A stretch of DNA of 64,000 bases from Candidatus Peregrinibacteria bacterium CG10_big_fil_rev_8_21_14_0_10_55_24 (GTDB taxonomy: Bacteria > Patescibacteriota > Gracilibacteria > Peribacterales > Peribacteraceae): the NCBI GenBank assembly GCA_002772745.1, contig PFDV01000003.1, forward strand, positions 124,001-188,000, in the 5' to 3' direction. Numbering within the stretch: the stretch's first letter is position 1; every line of letters starts with the position of its first letter. Below are positions 1 through 8,931 of this stretch, in pieces. The notes beneath the pieces are model-generated. The model saw only the letters and a list, made by a program, of their open reading frames with translations, did no database searches and was not told the origin of the DNA. A program made the position numbers and the translations under genes.

Positions 1-204
1 GTAGAGAGAGATCAGCTAGAGCGAGCACAAGAGGTCGTCCAAAGAACATTGGAACAGATTGCTGAGCAGTTTGGCGGGCGATTCGCTGGCGTAACCAACC
101 GCATTGAAGAGTACGGAGAACCCGCAGAGGAGATTACGGAAGATGAGCCTCCATCTTCCGATAGGGATAAGGATGTAGCTGCGAGTGGAGTGCCGCACAG
201 ATGA
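1..204 (+). CDS. Hypothetical protein, C-terminal fragment (5' end outside window)
   Basis: Open frame from base 1: VERDQLERAQEVVQRTLEQIAEQFGGRFAGVTNRIEEYG... to TGA at 202-204. Confidence 0.5.
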   Translation, partial: VERDQLERAQEVVQRTLEQIAEQFGGRFAGVTNRIEEYGEPAEEITEDEPPSSDRDKDVAASGVPHR

Positions 205-267
205 TTCTTGCTGCGCGATACGACTATAGAGCGCGGAACCTACACTGCTGTCGCTAATGTTTGCCTG

Positions 268-867
268 CTATGTTCCTGCCCCCAGTACTCGCACGACTAC
301 CTCGCGGTAATAACCCTCCACTGCATCGAGAATCCGATGGACACTCACGCGTTCTTCGTACGGAAGATCATCTCTATTGAGCTTGGCAGACTCCTCTTCG
401 CGTCGGGCAGCGTACATGTGGAGTAAGAGGAGCTTCGCACTGTCTCTGGGAAGATCTCCTAAGAAGTTTTCGTTATCGTGTGGCCGTACAGATGCACAGG
501 TTTTCCGTGCGGCGGGAATGCTGTGTGCATGGAGAAACTTGCGTCGTATTTTTTCCATCACAGAGAGTGGCCGGCGAACGTAGCCCTCAACATTAGCCCA
601 GACATTGCCGCGTCGAATGTCGGCTTCTGCTATCCCCAGCGACAGGCTGATGTGATTCCCGCGCGCGTGGCGCAGCAGCAAGCTCTGGTGCAAGTCTGCG
701 CTGTAGTCGAAGCACCCCTGCATGGCGGCCTTCCTCACTTGTTGGGCGAAGAGCTCGCGTGCCTCTGTAAATGCACCAGAAGCTTCGATGTGCGCCGTTG
801 GCGGAAAGGCCTCAGACAGAGAAAAGGATGGTATGCCCGGGGGGCTACGTGTACAATAACCCGACAA
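268..867 (-). CDS. Hypothetical protein
   Basis: 199 aa ORF divergent from uvrB; start uncertain. Confidence 0.4.
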   Translation of the reverse strand: MSGYCTRSPPGIPSFSLSEAFPPTAHIEASGAFTEARELFAQQVRKAAMQGCFDYSADLHQSLLLRHARGNHISLSLGIAEADIRRGNVWANVEGYVRRPLSVMEKIRRKFLHAHSIPAARKTCASVRPHDNENFLGDLPRDSAKLLLLHMYAARREEESAKLNRDDLPYEERVSVHRILDAVEGYYREVVVRVLGAGT

Positions 868-881
868 TCTTTTTCCCAGCT

Positions 882-2861
882 ATGCCCCAATCGCATCCAT
901 TCCGGCTCGTCTCCGACTTTCAGCCAACGGGCGACCAGCCCAAGGCGATTGCAGAGCTTCTCGATGGTATCAATAAGGATGAGCGGCATCAGATTCTCCT
1001 GGGTGCCACGGGCACGGGGAAGACTTTTACCATGGCCAACATCGTCGCAGAACTCAACCGTCCTACGCTGGTGCTGGCGCACAACAAGACCCTCACAGCG
1101 CAGCTTGCGAGTGAGTTCCAATCCTTCTTCCCCGATAACGCAGTCAGCTACTTCGTGTCGTACTACGACTACTACCAGCCGGAGGCGTACCTGCCCGCGA
1201 CGGATACGTACATCGAAAAAGATGCGAGTATCAATGAGGAGATCGAGAAGTTCCGCCATGCGGCGACCTACAACCTGCTCACGCGGCGCGATGTCCTCAT
1301 CGTCGCTTCGGTCTCGTGCATCTATGGGTTGGGGAGTGTCTCCGACTACGAAGCGCTGGCTGTGACCATCAAGCGCGGCGAAGCACTGCAGCGCGACAGG
1401 CTCTTGAGGCGCCTCACGGATATCCAGTACAAGCGCAGTGGCATCGAGTTCAAGCAGGGGATGGTCCATGTCTTAGGCGACACCGTGGAGATCTTCCCGC
1501 CTGCCGGCGACACGGTGATCCGCATTGAGATGCCGTTTGACGAAGTGGAGACGATCCAGGAGGTGGACAGCTTCACAGGAGAGCTCATCCATGATTTGCA
1601 GGAAGCCACCATCTTCCCCGCCGTACACACAGTGACGACCAAGGAGAAGATCGACCGAGCGGTCACGGGCATCCTTGCCGATCTCGATATCCGGGAAAAA
1701 GAACTCCTTGTGGCGGGGGAAATCGCCAAGGCGGAGCGCATTCGCCAGCGCACCGAGTACGACATCGAAATGCTCAAAGAGACTGGGTACTGCACGGGCA
1801 TCGAGAACTACGTGCGTTACCTGGAGGGCAATGAGCCCGGCTCTCCTCCCTCCACGCTTCTCGACTACTTCCCCAAAGATTTCCTCCTCTTCGTTGATGA
1901 ATCGCACATGACCATCCCGCAGGTCGGTGGCATGCACGAGGGTAACCGCAGCCGAAAGCAAACGCTCATTGACTACGGTTTCCGTCTCCCGAGCTCGCAC
2001 GATAACCGACCGCTCATGTTCCGCGAATTCGAAAAGCGCGTAAGCCAGGCGGTGTATGTTTCGGCTACGCCCGGCAAGTACGAGTATGAACATACAGAGA
2101 AGAAACGCATCGTGGAGCAGATCATCCGTCCCACGGGGCTCCTAGATCCCGTGGTGGAGGTCAAATCCACCAAGAATCAGATTGATGACATCATGGAGGA
2201 GATCAGCGCTGCGATAGAACGCAAGGAGCGCGTACTCATCACCACCCTTACCAAGAAAATGTCGGAGAAGTTTACGCAGTACTTGCAGGATAACGATGTG
2301 AAGGTGCGCTACCTCCACAGCGACATCGAAACATTCGAACGCATCGAAATTCTGAGGCAACTGAGGACCGGTGAGATCGATGTTGTTGTGGGGATCAACC
2401 TGCTCAGAGAAGGGCTCGATCTTCCTGAAGTGAGTTTTATCGCTATCCTCGATGCGAATAAGCAGGGGTTCCTGCGTTCTCGCGATGCCCTCATCCAAAC
2501 CATCGGGCGCTGTGCGCGCAACGTCCACGGACATGTGACGCTCTACGCCGATACCATGACCGATGCCATGCGCGGAGCACTCGATGAAACCAATCGCCGC
2601 CGCTCCATCCAGGATGCGTATAACAAGAAGCACGGCATCACGCCCAAGTCGATCGAGAAGGCGATCCACGACATTACCGAGGAGCAGAGAGCTGCAGAAC
2701 TCAAGCGCCCGCGGCGCTCCCACGACAAGATCCCTGCAGACGAGAAGAAGCGGCTCCTGACAGAACTTGAGGAGCAGATGGAATTAGCTGCAGAGAACCT
2801 GGAATTCGAGAAAGCTGCCGATTTACGCGACGAAATCGAGCTTTTGCGACGAGGGAAGTAG
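882..2861 (+). CDS. uvrB: Excinuclease ABC subunit B
   Basis: MPQSHPFRLVSDFQPTGDQPKAIAELLDG, GATGTGKT Walker A, YYDYYQPEAY hairpin, C-terminal UVR motif. Start moved to 882 from the 771 in the ORF track. Confidence 0.97.
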   Translation: MPQSHPFRLVSDFQPTGDQPKAIAELLDGINKDERHQILLGATGTGKTFTMANIVAELNRPTLVLAHNKTLTAQLASEFQSFFPDNAVSYFVSYYDYYQPEAYLPATDTYIEKDASINEEIEKFRHAATYNLLTRRDVLIVASVSCIYGLGSVSDYEALAVTIKRGEALQRDRLLRRLTDIQYKRSGIEFKQGMVHVLGDTVEIFPPAGDTVIRIEMPFDEVETIQEVDSFTGELIHDLQEATIFPAVHTVTTKEKIDRAVTGILADLDIREKELLVAGEIAKAERIRQRTEYDIEMLKETGYCTGIENYVRYLEGNEPGSPPSTLLDYFPKDFLLFVDESHMTIPQVGGMHEGNRSRKQTLIDYGFRLPSSHDNRPLMFREFEKRVSQAVYVSATPGKYEYEHTEKKRIVEQIIRPTGLLDPVVEVKSTKNQIDDIMEEISAAIERKERVLITTLTKKMSEKFTQYLQDNDVKVRYLHSDIETFERIEILRQLRTGEIDVVVGINLLREGLDLPEVSFIAILDANKQGFLRSRDALIQTIGRCARNVHGHVTLYADTMTDAMRGALDETNRRRSIQDAYNKKHGITPKSIEKAIHDITEEQRAAELKRPRRSHDKIPADEKKRLLTELEEQMELAAENLEFEKAADLRDEIELLRRGK

Positions 2862-2957
2862 AATCCGGCAACGGCACGCTCCTTACGAAGGTGTTCACCA
2901 TACTGCCAATGTCTCGGTTGGAGGACGGCATTAGAATTGTGCCTGATCTCCTGTACC

Positions 2958-4469
2958 ATGCCCTCCACAGTGAGCAGGCAACGACACTACCGGCGCAGCG
3001 TTGGCATACTCCTCTTCGTAACGCTCCTCTCTGTTGCGCTGCACCAAGCTCTTGCCGCTACCTACATCTCACCATGGACAGAAGCAGGAGATGCAGGAGA
3101 CCTTGTGAGTGGGTGGAGCATCTCGGGCGCGACGTCGGAGAATACTGATGAGGGGGTACTGTATTGGGAATACACGGGGACAAGTACGCCGACAGGGGCG
3201 TATGGAGCGCCGTGGACAGAAACGGGAGATGATGGGAATCTGGTTTCAAACCTTGTTATCAATGGGGCTGATGATACAAACACAAATTCCGGTCAACTAT
3301 ACTGGACTCTTAATAGAGATACAGAATACACGGAGGTACTTTTTAGATTATGGACAACTGGAGTCCATACGCTTCACACGGATGTTGCTACAACCGGATG
3401 GGTTTCGGCTGGCGCAGGAAAGACCATATCAGAAGCTGAAAGTTCCGGGCTTTCTGGAAGCGTTGATTTAATATGGCCACCTTCCGTTCAGGACACCGAC
3501 GCAGGAAATACGATTACGGGCACGGCTTCTTATGATACTTCCCTCACCCTCTCCCTCTACTCCGACTCCGCCAAAACCCAGCTCGTCGCACAAGGCACAG
3601 CCTCGGCCCTCGGTGAAATCACCCTTACAGCCCAAAACGACTCTGGCCTCTCAGGCACCGTAACCGCTGATTCCCTAGGCACAGACACCGATGCCGGTAA
3701 CACCCTCACGGGGAACAGCGTTCCCACGCTCTCTTCCACTGTGCCCATCGACAATGCCACCGACGTCTCCGTCTCTCCCACCCTCACCCTCACCTTCTCA
3801 GAAACTGTCTCCAAGACCGGTACGGGCTACCTCACCATCTACAAGACTTCCGACGACTCTGTCATTGAACAGATCAATACGGCGACGGGTTCTGTTACAG
3901 GCTCGGGGACGGACACCATCACCGTCACTCCCACGGTAACCCTCTCTGCTTCCACGCAGTACTACATCCTCATCGATGCCATGGCCTTCTACGATGAAGA
4001 AGACATCAGCTACGCCGGCATCACTGACTCCACTGTCTGGAGCTTCACCACAGCCGCAGCGTCCTCCTCCTCTACAGGAGGAGGCTCCTCCACCTACCGC
4101 CAACTGCGCGCAGAGCGCATGCGCGCCAACTGGGCGAAGAGCAACGCCACCCGCCACCCCTCTGCTCCTCTCAACCCGACTCCCAACCCTACCCCCGCTT
4201 CCACCCCCCACAACCACTCCACTGGGTCCGGCTCCACAATGACAGGAGCACTCCTGCCCTCGCTCCTCATCGAGACAGGACAGGAGGAAGAATCTCCAGC
4301 ACCCTCAGTACCTCCCTCGCCACCCCTCTCTCCTTTCCACCAGCGCCTCCTCACCCGCCTCTCCGAACGCATCAACCAGAGACTTCAAACCCACCCTCAT
4401 CTCACCCCCTTCTTCGAGCGGCTCGTTGAGCGTTTGTTGCAGAGGATGGAGAAAAACACAGCTTCGTAA
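2958..4469 (+). CDS. Secreted protein with Big_5-like Ig domain and Pro/Ser-rich C-terminus
   Basis: Signal peptide (VGILLFVTLLSVALHQALA); VPTLSSTVPIDNATDVSVSPTLTLTFSETVSK...; two N-terminal degenerate repeats. Confidence 0.75.
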   Translation: MPSTVSRQRHYRRSVGILLFVTLLSVALHQALAATYISPWTEAGDAGDLVSGWSISGATSENTDEGVLYWEYTGTSTPTGAYGAPWTETGDDGNLVSNLVINGADDTNTNSGQLYWTLNRDTEYTEVLFRLWTTGVHTLHTDVATTGWVSAGAGKTISEAESSGLSGSVDLIWPPSVQDTDAGNTITGTASYDTSLTLSLYSDSAKTQLVAQGTASALGEITLTAQNDSGLSGTVTADSLGTDTDAGNTLTGNSVPTLSSTVPIDNATDVSVSPTLTLTFSETVSKTGTGYLTIYKTSDDSVIEQINTATGSVTGSGTDTITVTPTVTLSASTQYYILIDAMAFYDEEDISYAGITDSTVWSFTTAAASSSSTGGGSSTYRQLRAERMRANWAKSNATRHPSAPLNPTPNPTPASTPHNHSTGSGSTMTGALLPSLLIETGQEEESPAPSVPPSPPLSPFHQRLLTRLSERINQRLQTHPHLTPFFERLVERLLQRMEKNTAS

Positions 4470-4504
4470 AAGGGGTGTAGAGCGCTTGACTATATCTAAA
4501 ACAT

Positions 4505-4957
4505 ATGGGAACATATATCACTATGGCTCGTCTCCCCCTCTCCCTCCTCACCGCAGGACTCCTCTTCGCTTCCGCGACCCCTGCGCTCGCCGCGAACGTG
4601 TTTCCGTACATCCCCGTTGAAGACAGTGTGAACTTCGGCGTGCACCCGTGGGTGGCACGTGAACGCCTTTACGATGACAGCGTAAGTCCCTATGTCCGTA
4701 CCGAGTGGTACTACCTGACGCACCCCGATCGCAGTGTGACCCACGCGCTCCATCCGGTCTTCCGAACGAACTACTACGCACCGCCCGTGGATCCAAACTA
4801 TGCGCGATTCATCGGACGGTACCGTACCGAGGACCGCTACACCTCCTGGAATGCCTACGTTCCACAGCCCGCCGATTCGCCGTGCGACAACTTTAGCTAC
4901 GAGCGTCCCAACTACCGCGTACCTCCGTACGCCTATACGTGCGAAGGCCGGAACTAG
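4505..4957 (+). CDS. Hypothetical secreted protein
   Basis: Signal peptide LSLLTAGLLFASATPALAA, Tyr/Pro-rich mature region. Confidence 0.6.
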   Translation: MGTYITMARLPLSLLTAGLLFASATPALAANVFPYIPVEDSVNFGVHPWVARERLYDDSVSPYVRTEWYYLTHPDRSVTHALHPVFRTNYYAPPVDPNYARFIGRYRTEDRYTSWNAYVPQPADSPCDNFSYERPNYRVPPYAYTCEGRN

Positions 4958-4968
4958 GGGTGAGTGTG

Positions 4969-5041
4969 AGTATCAAGTATGGAGTATTAAGTATGGAGGG
5001 TTATTGTTCCCCATATACTTGATACAAGATACTCAATACTG
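4969..5041. repeat. Quasi-periodic self-complementary repeat (GTATCAAGTAT type)
   Basis: gtatcaagtatggagtattaagtatgg ... catatacttgatacaagatactcaatac, between convergent genes. Confidence 0.7.
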
Positions 5042-5044
5042 ACG

Positions 5045-5980
5045 TTACTGACGTTCATGCCATGCCTGCACCGCTTTGGCATACCCCTGCGGTGTTCCCG
5101 TATCCAGACGCGTACCCTCGCACTCCAGTCCGTGGATGGGAGTGGTGGGCAGTGCGCGGATGAGAGCGTCAATAATGCGGATTTCAGTCCCGGTTGTCCA
5201 CAACTGATTATCCTGGATAGGTTCCGTTTTTCCCTCAAAAAACTTTTCAGTAGTCCAGTCAGGATTAACAGTGAGAACGTTCATTTTTTGGCGAAGAACT
5301 CCGCTGTCTTGGTTAAGCTCGACGAGCTGGTCAAAAATCTTACGGGGAAGAATATAGCGACCAACGATGCCCAGCGTGGAGGGAGCCTCCTCCGGGGACG
5401 GTTTCTCCATCAGACTCTTCAGTTTTTTCAGACGAGGATTCTTAGGGTGTTCACTCTCCACTTCCACGATGCCGTAGCGCTCGACATCTTCCTTTGGGAC
5501 GTTCTCCAGGGCGATCACGGCGCCGTTCTCGGCGTATTCGTATGCCTGTAAAAGCTGTGTCAGCCCAGGGTCTTTGCCCAAGAAGAGGTCATCGCCGAAG
5601 AGCACCGCAATGGGGGCATTCCCCACCCAGGAAGCGGCTTGGAGAATTGCGTGTCCATCGCCGAGCTGTTCATCCTGGTACACAGTGGTGAAGCGTACAG
5701 AGTCGTAGCGCTTGAGCTCCTCCAAGTGGTGCAGCTTCCCGCGTCGGTCAAGTTCCGCTGCGAGCTTCGTATCATGGGCAAAGTACTGGGGGATCGCCTC
5801 TTTCCCCCGGCTGATCACGAAGCAGATATCGGAAATGCCAGCATCCAGGCATTCATCGACAAGGTGTGCGATGATCGGACGATTCCCGATAGGCAGGAGC
5901 TCCTTGGGGACGACCTTCGTCCACGGAAGGAAACGGGTGCCAAGTCCTGCAACGGGGAGAATGGCTTTGGTAATCTTCAT
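5045..5980 (-). CDS. galU: UTP--glucose-1-phosphate uridylyltransferase
   Basis: MKITKAILPVAGLGTRFLPWTKVVPKELLPIGNRPIIAHLVDE. Confidence 0.93.
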   Translation of the reverse strand: MKITKAILPVAGLGTRFLPWTKVVPKELLPIGNRPIIAHLVDECLDAGISDICFVISRGKEAIPQYFAHDTKLAAELDRRGKLHHLEELKRYDSVRFTTVYQDEQLGDGHAILQAASWVGNAPIAVLFGDDLFLGKDPGLTQLLQAYEYAENGAVIALENVPKEDVERYGIVEVESEHPKNPRLKKLKSLMEKPSPEEAPSTLGIVGRYILPRKIFDQLVELNQDSGVLRQKMNVLTVNPDWTTEKFFEGKTEPIQDNQLWTTGTEIRIIDALIRALPTTPIHGLECEGTRLDTGTPQGYAKAVQAWHERQ

Positions 5981-6164
5981 GCGCCTGTGCAGTGTAGGGC
6001 GGTGGCGGGGGGAGAGGAAAGAGAACCAGGAAGAAATCGTTTGGGAGGTTTGGGTACATACCTGACCTTCCAAACCTTATAAACCTGCCAAACGCCACGG
6101 TCTACACATTGACCTTCCACCCAATTTCCTCTACAATGGGGAGAAATTTTCCTCACAAACACCC

Positions 6165-6446
6165 ATGGGTATTCAGACAGAACTCGACAAAGTCCACGCG
6201 CTCTACGTGATGCAGATGGATCTCTGGAAGATCCTCGATGGGCGAGTGCGCAGCGATGCGCAATTCCAAGAGGCGCGTAAGCAGCTCAAGGAATTCTCCA
6301 AACTTCTCAGGGAGGTCGACTGGCGCTACATGGGTGGCGAGGATGTATACCAAACTTTGGAACAAATGGGCTTGGAAGCAGATCGAAAATTGCGAGCCAA
6401 GATGGAGAAGCAACGTACGCCCGTGAAGAAGCGAAGAGGCCGATGA
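6165..6446 (+). CDS. Small hypothetical helical protein
   Basis: 93 aa: MGIQTELDKVHALYVMQMDLWKILDGRV...KKRRGR. Confidence 0.6.
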   Translation: MGIQTELDKVHALYVMQMDLWKILDGRVRSDAQFQEARKQLKEFSKLLREVDWRYMGGEDVYQTLEQMGLEADRKLRAKMEKQRTPVKKRRGR

Positions 6447-6540
6447 ACAATGAATATTGAACGACGAATAATGAATGATGGGCATCGTCCATTTTTCATT
6501 CTTCACTATTCACCATTCACCATTCATACGTCATCCTTCA
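6447..6540. repeat. Quasi-periodic intergenic repeat (TGAATATTGAACGA type)
   Basis: tgaacaatgaatattgaacgacgaataatgaatgatgg ... ccatttttcattcttcactattcaccattcacc; self-complementary halves. Confidence 0.7.
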
Positions 6541-7037
6541 TTGATGCGTACTATTTTCACCTTCTCTTCTTTGGGAATGAGAATTTTAAGAATACTGTCT
6601 TTACTGAAGGTCGCCTTCACGCGCTTGGGGTCAATGGAGCACGGCAACGTAACGGAACGACTGAACTCTCCCCAATAGCATTCCTTCACGTAGTACTGAT
6701 GATCGGGAATCTCGTCGCTTAAGGCACGCGTTCCGCGGATGGTAAGCACCTTGTCATCCACTTCGATATCGAGGTCAGAGAGTTTCACGCCTGCGATGGG
6801 AGCACGGATAATGTAGTAATTATCCTGTTCGAAGATATCGACGGCGATTTGTCCTCGCTGCGGGTGCGGCGCTGGGGATTCATGTTCTTGCACGTGTACG
6901 GTGGATGAGGCCGGCACGACACCCTGCAGGCTGTGCTCCTGGTCGAATGCTCCGAAGATGCCGTGGAACGGAGAGGGATTCATTTCCAGCAATCGTACAC
7001 GATCTGTTGCGTTCAATGCAAAATTCATCGCTTGCAT
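6531..7037 (-). CDS. Hsp20/alpha-crystallin family small heat shock protein
   Basis: VDIFEQDNYYIIRAPIAGVKLSDLDIEVDDKVLTIRGTR ... GEFSRSVTLPCSIDPKRVKATFSKDSILKILIPKEE. Confidence 0.88.
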   Translation of the reverse strand: MQAMNFALNATDRVRLLEMNPSPFHGIFGAFDQEHSLQGVVPASSTVHVQEHESPAPHPQRGQIAVDIFEQDNYYIIRAPIAGVKLSDLDIEVDDKVLTIRGTRALSDEIPDHQYYVKECYWGEFSRSVTLPCSIDPKRVKATFSKDSILKILIPKEEKVKIVRINEG

Positions 7038-7101
7038 GAGCGCGATTTGGAGTTGAGGTTTCGTAATACTCCAGAGCGGAACTCTGCATTCTCGGTTCCC
7101 A

Positions 7102-7725
7102 ATGGAGCACTCTTCCCCTACCATGCGTCGGATGTTCGAGATGCTCGTAACATGGCTCGTAGATACTGTCGGTGCCATCGGGTACCCCGGCATTGTTTTC
7201 CTTATGGCATTGGAGAGTTCGTTCTTCCCCTTCCCCAGCGAAGTCGTGATGATTCCCGCAGGGTATCTGGCGCAGCAGGGACAAATGAATCTTCTCCTGG
7301 TCATTGTCTTGGGCGTCATCGGATCACTCCTTGGCGCGTGGGTGAACTACGCCATCGCGGTGAGTGTGGGGCGCAAGGCGCTCCTCACGTGGGGCAAGTG
7401 GATTTTCCTGCCTCCGGAAAAATTCGCACGCGTCGAAGCGTACTTTCGGCGCCACGGGGAAATCGGCACCCTTATCGGCCGCTTAATTCCTGTTGTGCGA
7501 CAGTACATTTCCTTTCCTGCAGGTCTTGTGCGGATGAACCTTGCGCGTTTCTCTCTCTTCACCGCGCTCGGTGCCGGGATCTGGGTGACGATTCTTACGC
7601 TCATCGGTTACTTTGTCGGAGAGAACGAGGCGCTTGTGCACGCATGGAGTCAGCGAGTGCTCTTCTGGGTTCTCCTTGCGTGTGTTGCGCTCGTTGTCGC
7701 ATACGCGAAGTTGCGGAAGCGCTAA
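7102..7725 (+). CDS. DedA family membrane protein
   Basis: [22 protein letters not shown] ... [25 protein letters not shown]. Confidence 0.88.
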   Translation: MEHSSPTMRRMFEMLVTWLVDTVGAIGYPGIVFLMALESSFFPFPSEVVMIPAGYLAQQGQMNLLLVIVLGVIGSLLGAWVNYAIAVSVGRKALLTWGKWIFLPPEKFARVEAYFRRHGEIGTLIGRLIPVVRQYISFPAGLVRMNLARFSLFTALGAGIWVTILTLIGYFVGENEALVHAWSQRVLFWVLLACVALVVAYAKLRKR

Positions 7726-7737
7726 AATACGTATGGC

Positions 7738-8523
7738 ATGACGTTCTTCCATGCACTGCTCCTCGGCACGCTCCAGGGACTCACGGAGTTCCTGCCCGTA
7801 TCGAGTTCGGGTCATTTGGTGCTTGCAGAATCATTGCTTCGCATACCTCTCTCCGCGCACACCCTCCTGAGCTTTGACGTGCTGTTGCACGCTGCGACGA
7901 TGGTCGCGCTCCTCGCCTGTTATGCGCGCACGTGGTGGGGACTCCTCTCCAGTGTGTGGACCGGTGATCGTGGGCGTCGCAGAGTGCTTGCCGCTCTCCT
8001 TATTGCCACGCTTCCGGCTGCAGCAGCCGGCGTTTTTCTGGAAGATATCATCGCCGACGCGCTGCGTTCATCTGTGAGCGTAGGGCTATCCTTCCTCGCG
8101 ACGGCTCTCATTCTCATCATGGGAGAGCGCTGTGGCAAAAAGCAGTCTGTGGCTGCACTCCCCGGCTCAAAGGCATTTCTCGTTGGTTGTGCACAGGCCT
8201 GCGCGCTCGTTCCCGGTCTCTCGCGCTCGGGGCTCACCATCAGCATGGGGCGCTGCACCGGACTTTCGCGCAGCGAAGCGCTCGACTTCTCCTTTCTCCT
8301 TGCAGCACCGATCATCGCCGGAGCAGTCATACTCGCGCTCCCCGACATCGGTGCACAGGCCGATATGCTCACGTTCCCCGTGCTCGCTGCGGGGTTCTGT
8401 GCATCACTCGTCTCCAGCATTATTGCGATCCTCTTTCTGCGTCGATGGGTACGTGCACATAGTTTTACATGGTTTGCTCTCTACCTTATTCCCGCAGGTA
8501 TAACTACAATTGCATTCCTGTGA
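7738..8523 (+). CDS. uppP: Undecaprenyl-diphosphatase
   Basis: LLGTLQGLTEFLPVSSSGHLVL and LVPGLSRSGLTISMG motifs. Confidence 0.95.
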   Translation: MTFFHALLLGTLQGLTEFLPVSSSGHLVLAESLLRIPLSAHTLLSFDVLLHAATMVALLACYARTWWGLLSSVWTGDRGRRRVLAALLIATLPAAAAGVFLEDIIADALRSSVSVGLSFLATALILIMGERCGKKQSVAALPGSKAFLVGCAQACALVPGLSRSGLTISMGRCTGLSRSEALDFSFLLAAPIIAGAVILALPDIGAQADMLTFPVLAAGFCASLVSSIIAILFLRRWVRAHSFTWFALYLIPAGITTIAFL

Positions 8524-8607
8524 ATGCTTGCTAGGTTTTTATCTTGATCACGGCGCCGCGATCAGTAGAATGCCTCCACACTCTTCCCGTTTCCACTCCC
8601 AAAACCT

Positions 8608-8832
8608 ATGGCTACCGCTGTTCTCAAGAATGCCATCCGCCGCCTGCGTTTTGAACGTAATATGACGCAGGAGGAGCTGGCGTTGCGCACGGGGGTCAGC
8701 CGCCAGACCATCATGAGCATCGAACGGGGGCAAACAAATCCCTCAGTCCTACTCTCTCTCAAAATCACTGCCGCTCTCAATGCGCAGATTACCGAAGTAT
8801 TTTGGATGGAGGGGAGCTTGGTGCCGGTGTGA
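8608..8832 (+). CDS. XRE/Cro-type HTH transcriptional regulator
   Basis: MTQEELALRTGVSRQTIMSIERGQTNPSVLLSLKITAALN. Confidence 0.9.
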   Translation: MATAVLKNAIRRLRFERNMTQEELALRTGVSRQTIMSIERGQTNPSVLLSLKITAALNAQITEVFWMEGSLVPV

Positions 8833-8931
8833 ACGGAGAATATTGAACGGAGAATTATGAATGGAGAATGCGTTGTGCATTCTGCATTTCGCTTGCTGCA
8901 TTTCGCTTGCTGCATTCCGTATGCCGCATAT
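8833..8931. repeat. Quasi-periodic repeat (GAATGGAGAAT / TGCATTTCGCTTGC)
   Basis: gaacggagaatattgaacggagaattatgaatggagaatgc ... gcattctgcatttcgcttgctgcatttcgcttgctgcattcc; overlaps the recJ 3' end. Confidence 0.75.

Noticed and set aside
735-2093. 244 aa and 206 aa minus-strand ORFs
   Set aside because: Antisense shadows of uvrB.
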